Shown here one piece after another: positions 1 to 9,221 of a DNA stretch of 64,000 bases. Origin of the DNA: Stentor coeruleus. Taxonomy: Eukaryota > Ciliophora > Heterotrichea > Heterotrichida > Stentoridae. The position numbers and the translations under genes were made by a program. The stretch lies in NCBI GenBank assembly GCA_001970955.1, contig MPUH01000111.1, positions 1-64,000 of the forward strand. The letters run 5' to 3'. The notes below the pieces were generated by a model. The model saw only the letters and a program-made list of their open reading frames with translations. It searched no databases and had not been told where the DNA came from. Positions within the stretch are counted from its first letter, which is position 1. Each line of letters starts with the position of its first letter.

Positions 1-2222
1 ACAGAAAAAGAAGAATTTCAACTTTCTGGTCATTTTAAAGAAATTTGTTTTATAAAACTTAGTAAGAATACCCAATTCCTTGCTTTAAAACATCCTATTT
101 TTATAATATTTTAAAAAAAACTATAGATATTCTTAGATTGTAAATAACTAACATAAATTCTATTTTTATTTTAAAAACATAATAAAACTTCAAAAAGTAA
201 AGATTCTACAATAAAACTATGGAATTTAATAAAAAAAGAAGAGATTTGTTCAATAGCACTTCAAGAAGTAGATCTTGCTGAAATCCCTTCATTGCTTTTT
301 GGAAAAACGATGAATATTTTGTATACCCGAATTTGAATATTTCATTTTGGAACATTGCAAAAAATGAGTTAGAAAAAGTTATTACTGAAGAAAATATCAT
401 GGTTTTTAGCTTTGTGATAGATAGCGATAAAAAAAAGATAGTCTATGTTGATAATGGTTTTGTAAAACTTTGGGATTTGGAAGGGTTGAAAAACATAACT
501 CAAGGAGACCCCAAAAAAATCCCTTTTAATTCTTTACATGATCTTGAAGTTACCCATGACTACCATTATGCTTTTATTAACACTTGTTCATCCAAAGGAG
601 TTTTTGTATGGAATATTCAGAAGGTATTGAAGTTTCTAGAGTCTCTGAAAAAGCATGCCGAGCAACAATTCCTGAATCCTTCAACATATTAATCCTTACC
701 AATGATAGAAAAATATTTCATCTAATACTTTAGTAACAATTTATGATTTATTTGATCGGGATGTTCTGTCTATGATCGGTTTGCCTATAGACACTAATAT
801 TCAATTATCAAGAAATAATCATTATGGTATAGGAATTTCTGAATTAAGAGAAAGAGGGCTTGCATTTGTTTATGATTTAAAAAAAAAGAATCCTAGCAGC
901 ATCATTTATTATCAATATTGAAGTAAGTAGAAGTTTTATTGTTTCTAATTGTGGGAATTATGTAATATTGATTTTTTCTAATAAACCTCGAGCTATTATT
1001 GGTATTAAATCTCCAAAGATACTAAACAAGTTGGATTTGAAAAATACAGAAATACATGATGAAATAGCTCCAAGTTGTAATGAGCCTTTTGTTAATTATG
1101 AAATAGTTTCAAACAATCAAAAATACTTACTTCTTTATGGAGAAGAGTCATTTGAAATATGGGTTTTAGTAATTATGAACTTTTATTCCAAAGGTATAAA
1201 ATTAAAAATACATGGTTTTCACCTGATATGACTTATGCATTAACGTTAGGAATTAATAATACTTTTTTATATTGGAGTATTCCTGATAAAAAACCTGTTA
1301 TAAATATTAGTGAAGATGTATACAGTTTAAGATTTTATTCAAAAAAACATTTGATCGTTTTTTAAACCAGTCCTTCCTATGTTTTTTGGGATTGTAAAAA
1401 TAAAAATCAAGTTGCCAGTATAAATACTATCTATTATACAGATGCTTATGATGTTTCAACTACAGGAAAGTCAGTTTTTATAGTTTCAAAATGTAAAAAA
1501 ATGATTTTACACTACAATCTTGAAGATATGTCCAATAAAAAACTTTATCCTTTTGATTTAGAAGAAAAAAAGGAGATGCTATTACTTTCAATATCAGCTG
1601 ATGACTCTTTAATAGCTTTAGCAACTCTAAATGGCTTCTATATTTATAATTATATTGATATGGCTCAAGAAATTAAAATCAGCTCTAGTGCTCCTCCAAT
1701 GTTGAAAATGTTTATAAAATTTAACTAATACATCACTTATAATTTCTTAATAAATTATTTTGCAGAACAAATATAAAATTCTAACTAATATCACTAGCTT
1801 TTGTTCCAGATAATAAATCTTTTCTTCTTGGTTTTAAAGATGGATTTATAGCTTTATGGGATGCAGATATAAATGCAGAAGTTTGGAATAAGAAGGTTGC
1901 AAAAAGTGCTGTTATTTCTCTTGAAATCAGCGAAGATAATCTTTATGGAGTAATAAGACTTGAATCTAGCATTTGTGCTGTATGGGATCTTAAAAACGGT
2001 AGTATTTTAGATTTTCATGGATTTAAAAGAGGAAAAGATTTCAGATTTTCAGCTGATAATAAATCAATTATAGCAGTAAATAAAAGACTAATAGCCAAAA
2101 TATATGATATAAGTACTGCGAATGAGATTGAAGAAATAGATTTACTAGAGAGAGAACAAAGATTTTTTGATGAAAATCCTGAATTTAGAGACGAATTTAA
2201 AGAGCTTAAATTAGATGATTAG
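1..2222 (+). pseudogene. Decayed WD40-repeat protein gene, 5' end outside window
   Basis: Conceptual translation shows successive WD40-like blades, but no single frame is open. Recognisable pieces are a blade ending in DSTIKLWNL (about 205-232), one with VKLWDL (about 460-480), one with SFEIWV (about 1150), one with YVFWD (about 1378-1392), and a last stretch from about 1797 with IALWD and CAVWDL that ends at TAG 2220-2222. The pieces are separated by in-frame stops (TAA 690-692, TAA 1363-1365, TAA 1726-1728) and several frame changes (near 330, 670, 910 and 1200). None of the breaks can be removed as a 15-nt GT...AG intron, the only intron kind seen elsewhere in this window. I therefore read it as an old pseudogene of a multi-blade beta-propeller protein rather than a spliced gene. 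The parent gene is not identifiable; sequencing error could account for one or two breaks but not for all. Confidence 0.7.
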
Positions 2223-2452
2223 ATATGAAAAAATCTTTAGTTTATAAATCTATTCTATTGTTATAATAATTTTTTTTTTATATTCGGATTAACTAAAAAA
2301 CTGATTTCCTTTTTACAATTAATTACTTCCAAGATTATTCCACACAATATTCTCTAGAGATATCTAAGCTCTTTTTACAAAGTATTTTATCTATAAATTT
2401 TATTATTAAAAGTTATTTATAAGTACATATTCTGAGTAATATTACTTAATTA

Positions 2453-3961
2453 TTAGGAGTTAAATGGATTTTGATATTTGCTTGATATACGATCATATGT
2501 TTTAGAAAGGTCTGAACTTGCTTGCGATATATACGACTTTAAATTAACTCGAGACCTTTCAAAATCTTTAAAAATTGTCGAAGTCTTGCTCATCTGCGAC
2601 ATAGCCTCTGTCGATGTGCTTTTTTTTAAAGATCCCCTAAGGCTTTCATTATAATTTTGAAGTTTTTTCATTTCATCAACTAAATAATTATTTTCCACCA
2701 TAAGCTTAGAAATAATCGAATCAAAAGTTTGTATATTTTTTAATATTTCAGAATGTGCTAAAGGGTGTTGATTATATGTTATTTGAGGTATGCATTTTTC
2801 TATAATTTTCCCAATAGAAAGTGATATTTCAAAAATTTGTTGCTGGAGGTCTTCAATGTTAGTTTTTTGATCTGAAATTTGTGAAGTTTTGATATAAATT
2901 TCTTCATTAAGTTCTTGTAAATGTATAAAAAACTGGTTTTCTCTTGATGACCATATTTCTTGACTTCGCATAATCTCATCTTCATATTTCCCTTTAAGTT
3001 CACTTATTGTTTTCATATTATATTGGTTACTTTCTTCAATAGCTCTTTCACTATCTTCTTTAATCTTATAAAACTCTTTCTCAAACTCCTCTTTAATAAT
3101 CTCCAAATCCTCTCTAATACTCTCAGCTTCTTTTTTAAACTTTTCTGCTTGTATTTTATAAATATCCCTTTCTTGTATTACAATCTCTATTTCATTTTCT
3201 TGCATAAGTCTTAGATTATTAGCTGCATTTTGTGAGGATTTTCCTTTATCTTGTTCTTCAATTAAAGTTTTTATAAGTATATCTTTTTCTGTTAAAAAAT
3301 CAGCTTCAAGTTGTTGTAAATGGGTTTTATATTGAGAAATCTGCATATTTAAATGTTTTTCAGTTGACTCAATATGACAAGTTAAAGATTTTATATGGTT
3401 TTCTTGGGATTCAACCTGTGAGGATAAAGAGGAATTGTGGTTTTGTAAAGAATCATTTTTGTCTTTTAATGTGTTTATAGTAGAATGTAAAGCTTTTATG
3501 CTTTCGGCTGTGTAATGAAGGAATGCATCAATTTTTTCATGTTTGTCAGCAATGAATTTTCCTGGATCCTGAGATTTTACCCCTGAGTTTTCGTGCGTTT
3601 TTTGTGAAGAAACTTGCAAATCGTGTAAAACTCCAGATTTCAAAGCTATTAATTCGGTAAGAGTCTTAAATTTAGCTAGTATCTCATCATAAGAGGCAAA
3701 GAAAATATTCAAAGGATTAGGTTTAGGTTCCTCAATCTCAGTTTGTGTAGAATTTGATACCAAATCCTGCTTTGGATTTTTTATGTTGTCGTACTTGCCA
3801 AATTGTAAAGGTATATAAGGGACTTCACATATTTCAAAAGTCTTTTTCCTCAAACTTTCGTATTTAATAGCAATTTCAGCAGGGACAGTAAAGGAAAATA
3901 ATATATCTTCAGATACTTGTACTAGTCTTAGCAGGTTAGCAATACGTTTTGAAGCTTCCAT
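2453..3961 (-). CDS. Coiled-coil protein of unknown function, 502 aa
   Basis: One open frame from ATG to TAA, no intron seen. The first 90 residues are not coiled coil and carry a short patch rich in V, P and I (EVPYIPLQF). From about residue 90 to 440 the protein is almost entirely heptad-like, with abundant E, K, Q, L and I, for example the stretch around KIQAEKFKKEAESIRED. The C-terminal 50 residues are Ser-rich and basic. No enzyme domain is visible. Long coiled-coil proteins of this kind in ciliates are often basal-body, cortical or ciliary components, but nothing specific links it to one family, so the function stays unknown. It is divergently placed relative to the heat-shock-factor gene, sharing an 885-bp gap. 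Confidence 0.8.
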   Translation of the reverse strand: MEASKRIANLLRLVQVSEDILFSFTVPAEIAIKYESLRKKTFEICEVPYIPLQFGKYDNIKNPKQDLVSNSTQTEIEEPKPNPLNIFFASYDEILAKFKTLTELIALKSGVLHDLQVSSQKTHENSGVKSQDPGKFIADKHEKIDAFLHYTAESIKALHSTINTLKDKNDSLQNHNSSLSSQVESQENHIKSLTCHIESTEKHLNMQISQYKTHLQQLEADFLTEKDILIKTLIEEQDKGKSSQNAANNLRLMQENEIEIVIQERDIYKIQAEKFKKEAESIREDLEIIKEEFEKEFYKIKEDSERAIEESNQYNMKTISELKGKYEDEIMRSQEIWSSRENQFFIHLQELNEEIYIKTSQISDQKTNIEDLQQQIFEISLSIGKIIEKCIPQITYNQHPLAHSEILKNIQTFDSIISKLMVENNYLVDEMKKLQNYNESLRGSLKKSTSTEAMSQMSKTSTIFKDFERSRVNLKSYISQASSDLSKTYDRISSKYQNPFNS

Positions 3962-4846
3962 TACACAGTTTAATTTATATATACCTAATAATAATTTTCA
4001 TAATAATTTTTTTTTTCATATGACACAATATCTCATATCATCATTTAAATATCAATCTTAATCACATAAATCTTATCGTTCAAAATCATCAAAGGCTTTT
4101 TTTTCAAACCCATATATATAGTATCTTATATTTCCCTCTAATCATGCTAAATTCCATTTATTATTTTAAATATGATTTCATTCTTGAGTTTATTTTTACC
4201 CAAAGTGAGTTATATGGTTTTCCTTATATTTCTAGAATTAACTTAAAATGTATATATCATATACTAAAATCTAGACACCTGGGAACAACTTTGACAAAAA
4301 CATTCAGAATAAGTCCCTAGAAAATATCTGTTTAAATCTTGATACTCAAAAGTTCTGGATATTAGTCTCTTACTTGATATCCTTCATCTGATGAAGATAA
4401 AAAGGAAATCCTGATTCATCAAATAACATCTGAATTTCTCATAGTAGCAAGATAAAGCTTAACTAAAAACTAAAATAAACTTCAAAAACAAGACAAATAA
4501 AAGGCCTGGGTTAAGAAAAGTTAAGTTTTTAAGATGACATATTTTTTGACCTTGATTTCTTCTAGAATCCATTACTGCTATATAATAGTCCCCATAATTT
4601 TATCACTTAGCCATATGTATTATGTAAAATTTCACGAAAAAAAATAAAAACTCAGCTCAATTACTTAAAATTATACATAACTCACACTGAGAAAATTCAT
4701 GAATAATATTCTGTAAATAAAACCTGACTACTGTTTTTTTTTTATGCAGTTTTATCATTATAATCATTCGGAAACTTAAACTATAAACTTTTCTTTAAAT
4801 TAAAGAACAGCGAATTACTAATCAATTATTAAGACTATATTTATAA
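3962..4846. other. 885-bp intergenic region between divergent genes
   Basis: AT-rich, with stops in all frames. It serves as the 5' flank of both the coiled-coil gene (minus) and the heat-shock-factor gene (plus). The recognisable elements are a three-unit heat shock element at 4691-4703 and a two-unit TTCTAGAA site at 4560-4567. A minus-strand stretch at about 4270-4460 is open apart from one TGA, but resembles no family I know. Confidence 0.5.
4691..4703 (+). promoter_or_regulatory. Heat shock element upstream of the HSF gene
   Basis: The sequence GAAAATTCATGAA is an exact match to the canonical nGAAnnTTCnnGAAn arrangement, three alternating units with two-base spacing. It lies 144 bp upstream of the HSF start codon. 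A further inverted pair, TTCTAGAA at 4560-4567, lies upstream. Binding of an HSF trimer to three such units is established for the family; that this gene controls itself is inference from position. Confidence 0.55.
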
Positions 4847-5458
4847 ATGAATAATCGGAAAAACACCCACCATGGCCCTGCATCATTTGTGAAGAAGCTA
4901 TTTAAAATTTTAAAGGACTCAAATTTCGAGTCTATTATTTCTTGGACAGAAAACGGAACTAGCTTTGTTATAAAAGATCAACATTTGTTTACGAACCTAG
5001 TCCTTCCACAATATTATAAACATCAAAACTATTCAAGCTTTGTAAGACAATTGAACATGTACGATTTCCATAAAGTTAGCGATAGCTCTATAGAATTCAT
5101 GCATCCAATTTTTCAGAGAAACTATCCAGCCCTACTTAAAGAAATTAGAAGAAAAAGCGCTGAAAGCACACTTAACAAAGATAATATGCAGAAGCTGACA
5201 GAAAGAATCCAAAAATTTCAGTTGCAACAGAGCCAAATGGAAAACATTTTGGCAAGTTTGGAGAAGCAATATGATAATATTGTTGAGCAAAACCAGTTAT
5301 TGATAGACGAACTTATTAAAAGCAGACAAAGAGAGATGACTGTAAGAAAATTATTGAGCAACTTTCGGGATGAAAGGATTCAATCGCTTGATAGATTACA
5401 AGTATTTGAAGAAAAAGTTGAAGATTTTGAAGACTATGACAAGTTAAGTCCTTTGTAA
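4847..5458 (+). CDS. Heat shock transcription factor, compact
   Basis: A sequence-specific nuclear transcription factor of the HSF family. Residues about 11-105 form the winged-helix HSF DNA-binding domain: PASFVKKLFKIL opens it, ISWTENGTSFVI is the beta region, and the recognition helix reads SSFVRQLNMYDFHK, nearly identical to the family consensus SFVRQLNMYGFRK. Residues about 112-185 are a heptad-repeat coiled coil matching the HR-A/B trimerisation region. The protein then ends at residue 203, so a long regulatory or activation tail and a separate HR-C repeat, usual in animal HSF1, are absent. The ATG chosen is the first in frame and sits just before the domain. A perfect heat shock element lies in its upstream region, suggesting feedback control. 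Family assignment is secure; which stress genes it controls cannot be seen here. Confidence 0.95.
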   Translation: MNNRKNTHHGPASFVKKLFKILKDSNFESIISWTENGTSFVIKDQHLFTNLVLPQYYKHQNYSSFVRQLNMYDFHKVSDSSIEFMHPIFQRNYPALLKEIRRKSAESTLNKDNMQKLTERIQKFQLQQSQMENILASLEKQYDNIVEQNQLLIDELIKSRQREMTVRKLLSNFRDERIQSLDRLQVFEEKVEDFEDYDKLSPL

Positions 5459-5742
5459 AACAGGTTTTTATAAATAAATTAAGGCTTTTAGTATATACAA
5501 ACTTTAGTATTATACCCAATCCAATAATCATTTTTTTATCTAATTATTCTATACCTCATCCATTCCCTTAATCAACTTATCTTCATTATTCATTAAATCC
5601 TAAAAAATAACCTAATTCTAAATCCTCTCCAAAACCCAATTAACAAAATCAAAAAAATCCTCCAATTTAAAACCTCACAAATTTATCAATCATTTTTAAT
5701 TTCAAATACAACTCCAAAATTCCCAAAATCACATAGTAATAA

Positions 5743-6009
5743 ATGTGGAGGTTCTTAATCAGAAAGTTCAGTACAAGCGAAATGGAATTTAAAGTCACAG
5801 AAATCCTCAAAAGGTTCAACACTGTAGACTCTTCAAAAATCACCCCAACAGCTACATTTAAAGAAATAGGCCTTGACTCTCTAGATTCCGTGGAAGCAAT
5901 TGTGGCAATGGAAGAAATTCTAGGCATTGAACTTTCAGACGAAGACGCTTTGAAGATTAATACAATACAAGAAGCAATAAACATATTTTCTAAGAACCCA
6001 AAGAACTAA
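5743..6009 (+). CDS. Mitochondrial acyl carrier protein
   Basis: Small carrier of acyl chains for mitochondrial type II fatty-acid (lipoate precursor) synthesis, and in many eukaryotes also a subunit bound to LYR proteins of respiratory complex I (NDUFAB1). The protein is 88 aa. The first 12 residues (MWRFLIRKFSTS) are basic and hydroxylated without acids, as expected of a short mitochondrial presequence. The 4'-phosphopantetheine attachment motif is GLDSLDSVE, with the modified serine at residue 46. The acidic helix II (EAIVAMEEILGIELSDEDA) follows, as in all ACPs. No 15-nt intron is seen. Only 43 bp separate its stop from the next gene on the same strand. Confidence 0.95.
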   Translation: MWRFLIRKFSTSEMEFKVTEILKRFNTVDSSKITPTATFKEIGLDSLDSVEAIVAMEEILGIELSDEDALKINTIQEAINIFSKNPKN

Positions 6010-6052
6010 TCTCACATCTCTTAGTTAATTTTGATTATAAAAATTTAGTTCC

Positions 6053-7063
6053 ATGTTCAGTAGTATTATAGAAGGCTACGAACAATTATGGAAATCAATA
6101 ATTCGACCCCCAAGAGAGGATTATTTAGATATAGACCTTGGTCCTAGAAGATTTGTTATGGATAGAAAGTCATATATAAGAACAGATTTTTCAATAGTCT
6201 CATGTAAAGGATGTCGAATACAAGCATCACATTTTGAGCCATCTGAAGAAGATCGTGGATGTGAAATTTTGCCATGTGTAATATATTTACATGGGAATTC
6301 AAGTAGTAGACTTGAAGGGCTTGTTTTAGCACCATTAATGCTACCTATGCAAGCAACAGTTGTATGCTTTGATTGGGCGGGATGTGGAAAATCAGAAGGT
6401 CAATATATAACCCTTGGGTGGAATGAAAGACATGATCTTGATATTATGATCAGATATTTAAGGGCAAATAGAAGAGTAGGATGTATAGGCTTATGGGGTA
6501 GAAGTATGGGTGCTGTAAGTGCTTTGTTTTCAGCTTGCAATAACTTAGAAATATGCAGTATGGTTCTTGATAGTCCTTTTGCATCTATGGAACAACTTGC
6601 TTATGAATTAGCAAGGAAAAATAGTAACGCGCCTGGATTTTTCTTGAAATTTGTTTATAACAAAATTAGAAATACAATTGAAGAAAAGGCTGGATTTGAT
6701 TTAAGCCAACTTAACCCTATAAATTTAGCGAAGAATTGCTTACAACCTGCTTTTTTTATTACTGGGAAAAATGATGAATTTATTTTACCGCATCATACTC
6801 AGGATTTGTATCAGGAATATGCTGGGGATAAAAATATTGTTTATGTTGATGGGGATCATAATTCGCCTAGACCAAAAATTTGCCTTGGGCAAGCGGCTAA
6901 GTTTTTTTATTCGACGCTTTTGATGGATAGGATACCGAAAAGGATTAGGTCGATTAGGAAGAAAAAGTATAAGCCGAAGGAAATTGAATCGGAAGAAGCT
7001 ATGTTGAGATGGGCTATTGACCAGTCACTTAAGGAATTTGATAATATAAGAGGATCTGTGTAA
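6053..7063 (+). CDS. Alpha/beta hydrolase (ABHD17/S33-like) with UIM-like tail
   Basis: Serine hydrolase of the alpha/beta fold. The oxyanion-hole region is YLHGNSSS (residues 79-85), the nucleophile elbow is GRSMG with Ser151, the acid is Asp241 in ITGKNDEF, and the catalytic His is 269 in DGDHNSPRP, so the triad is complete. FDWAGCGKSEG (about 106-116) is typical of the subfamily that includes ABHD17 depalmitoylases, bem46-type proteins and related esterases. The last 25 residues (EEAMLRWAIDQSLKEFD) fit the ubiquitin-interacting motif pattern, with acidic residues, Ala, x3 and Ser. Substrate is unknown; the hydrolase fold and triad are clear, the UIM is a pattern match by eye. No signal peptide or membrane segment is evident, so the protein is probably cytosolic. 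Confidence 0.88.
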   Translation: MFSSIIEGYEQLWKSIIRPPREDYLDIDLGPRRFVMDRKSYIRTDFSIVSCKGCRIQASHFEPSEEDRGCEILPCVIYLHGNSSSRLEGLVLAPLMLPMQATVVCFDWAGCGKSEGQYITLGWNERHDLDIMIRYLRANRRVGCIGLWGRSMGAVSALFSACNNLEICSMVLDSPFASMEQLAYELARKNSNAPGFFLKFVYNKIRNTIEEKAGFDLSQLNPINLAKNCLQPAFFITGKNDEFILPHHTQDLYQEYAGDKNIVYVDGDHNSPRPKICLGQAAKFFYSTLLMDRIPKRIRSIRKKKYKPKEIESEEAMLRWAIDQSLKEFDNIRGSV

Positions 7064-7357
7064 TGGAGTTATTGGTAAAATTATTATTTGCTTTAGAATA
7101 GAGAGGGTTGGTGTTGGGTGATAATATGGTGGGTTTATAATAAATATAGGAGATATGATTGGGAAATATTTTTTTAGGTTTTAAATGCAGGATGAATTGA
7201 TTATATGATGCTATTTTGGATTATTGTATATTTTTGTTTTATATGGTTTTTAGTTATTTGATAAAGCCTATATAAAACTAACTAATTATCCCATACAAAA
7301 TTATAATAAAAACTTTTCAACTAAAATACCTCATCAGTAATCTAAAATTTTAACAAA
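7064..7357. other. Intergenic gap with abrupt GC-skew switch
   Basis: No gene is visible. The first part is the 3' flank of the hydrolase gene and is almost free of C: by hand count 7081-7260 holds 43 G and 3 C. The second part, the 5' flank of the IQ gene (7261-7357), holds 17 C and 2 G. This is the clearest small example of the skew switch described in the findings. Confidence 0.7.
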
Positions 7358-9055
7358 ATGTCGAATAAGTTAAAAATTTCCAAGGCGAAAAAAAATCAAA
7401 GCACAATCCCCATGAAGGAAATTTTTCAACAAAACCAACTTACAACAGAAATCTTAAAACTCATAGTTTCTCGATCAGACGATATTGGAATACTCAAATC
7501 AATCTCAGATAGAAAAACAGGCAAACTTCGACTTCAATCATCACTCGCAGAAAAAACAATCAAAGAAATCGAATCAAAAGAAGACTTTCGTATAAGTGAA
7601 GAAGAGCTTATCCTAGGACAGCTTATAAACATCAAACTAGAAGCATTGTTTCATAAAAAGCAATTTGAGAAAATCACGAGAAAAATGCATAAAATCAACA
7701 CCCCCCTCGATGATGATTTGACTGAAAAAGATATGAACCTTTCAGAAATCCATGTTCAGAAAATCATGGTAAAAATTGGTCCTAATGACATAACAATTAC
7801 TTATAATAATAAAGGGCAACCACTAGTTACAGTACCTTCAGTAATAATTTCCCCTTCAAATTGGCGTGAGTATTATTGTCAACATATAAAACTCTTAGAA
7901 AGTTTACTAAATGCTGAGAACTTAAACTTATACCCTGTAATATACTTTTGCGTAAAACACAATAGGACTAATTTACAAAACGAAATAATCAGACAAAAAC
8001 AAGCAATTGAAGAAGGAGCTGGTATTGTATTTCCAAACATAACGATGATCACAATATCAAAAAAATCAATAAACCTTATTCCTAATATTAAACAAATTCT
8101 ATCCCAAGCTAAAAAAACAAACTTATTACCAGAACCTGATTATACAATATTGTTATTTAGAATGTTTATGGATATTAATACAGTAATTGATAAGTCACTA
8201 AAAAAATATAATAAGAGTTATATTGAGAGGAATACTGATGATAAACAAAGGATTGGAAGAAATAAAAACTTGATTGAAAAAAATTTAAGGGCTAAGAACT
8301 ATGAAAAATGTTCTGCAGTTAATCCTTGGGCTAATGATATTTTGAAAATCAATTTAAATACAGTTAAGAATTTTCAACAGTTACAAGTAATGCCGAAGAT
8401 ATTTTTTGATATAGAAAACCCTATTTTTGATGAGTCAAGAACTTTAGCTGATAGGGTTAAACTTATCCATTCTTGTATTGTTATTCAGAATTACTATAGG
8501 GAAAAAAAGAAAAAGAAGTTGGTTAATAAAATAGTACTTCTACAGAAATGGATTAGAGGATTTCTTGGAAGAAAGCATGCTTTATTTGTTAAGATGTTTA
8601 AGTTTAGGAAAATGTTTTTATGGGAAAGACTAAAGCATTGGTATCCATTAGTTGCTAATAAAATCCGCATGAAAAAATGCGGATTTGAAAAGCTGGATTA
8701 TGTAGGAAATATTGAGAAAATCGTTTTTATACAGAAAATGGTCCGTGGGTGGATTGATAGGAAGGGTTTAGTATGGAAAAAATGTTTATATAAGATGAAG
8801 GAAAATAAAATTTATGAAAGATTTTATATGAAAAAACAGAAACTGTGGATGGCTTGTTTGAATAATCAGGAAATAATGATTTCGTATAGCGTAAATTCTG
8901 AAAGTTATACTTTGGCTCAGAATGAAATTAAACTGAAGAAATGTGATAAGAAAAATAAGTTGGAATTAGCTAAGATTAAAGAAAAGGCTGAGATGGATAT
9001 TAGGATAAAACAATTAGGTCAAGTGAAGGCTGATAGGATTAAAGCTTTAGAATAA
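7358..9055 (+). CDS. IQ-motif protein, 565 aa
   Basis: Likely calmodulin- or EF-hand-light-chain-binding protein. Three IQ-like motifs can be seen: around residues 370-390 (IVIQNYYREKKKKK), 390-412 (IVLLQKWIRGFLGRKHA) and 453-475 (IVFIQKMVRGWIDRKG). The first 360 residues have no domain I recognise; residues 115-230 include a segment (PSNWREYYCQHIKLLESLL) that could be a folded domain. The C-terminal 90 residues are strongly charged and helical (KLELAKIKEKAEMDIRIKQ). IQ proteins of this size in ciliates are commonly ciliary, but no specific orthologue is evident. One open frame, no intron seen. The codon use shifts from C-rich at the 5' end to G-rich at the 3' end, following the regional skew. 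Confidence 0.85.
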   Translation: MSNKLKISKAKKNQSTIPMKEIFQQNQLTTEILKLIVSRSDDIGILKSISDRKTGKLRLQSSLAEKTIKEIESKEDFRISEEELILGQLINIKLEALFHKKQFEKITRKMHKINTPLDDDLTEKDMNLSEIHVQKIMVKIGPNDITITYNNKGQPLVTVPSVIISPSNWREYYCQHIKLLESLLNAENLNLYPVIYFCVKHNRTNLQNEIIRQKQAIEEGAGIVFPNITMITISKKSINLIPNIKQILSQAKKTNLLPEPDYTILLFRMFMDINTVIDKSLKKYNKSYIERNTDDKQRIGRNKNLIEKNLRAKNYEKCSAVNPWANDILKINLNTVKNFQQLQVMPKIFFDIENPIFDESRTLADRVKLIHSCIVIQNYYREKKKKKLVNKIVLLQKWIRGFLGRKHALFVKMFKFRKMFLWERLKHWYPLVANKIRMKKCGFEKLDYVGNIEKIVFIQKMVRGWIDRKGLVWKKCLYKMKENKIYERFYMKKQKLWMACLNNQEIMISYSVNSESYTLAQNEIKLKKCDKKNKLELAKIKEKAEMDIRIKQLGQVKADRIKALE

Positions 9056-9221
9056 AGGGAAGTTTTAAGCATTTTTGAATATGGGAACGCTTTATATATA
9101 ATCCCTAGTTTCTAATAATAATTTCCAGGTTATTTTTAATTTAAAAGGTCCTTAAAATCATAAAACCCAAAACCCAAATCCAATGTGAATCGTAAATTAA
9201 CTATAAAATCCTACTAATAAA

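Noticed and set aside
1-2222. Splicing of the WD40 gene to explain its stops.
   Set aside because: No break coincides with a 15-16-nt GT...AG element; several breaks are frame changes without any intervening sequence.
4270-4460. Minus-strand stretch open except for one TGA.
   Set aside because: About 65 codons in AT-rich DNA; no similarity recognised and chance is a sufficient explanation.
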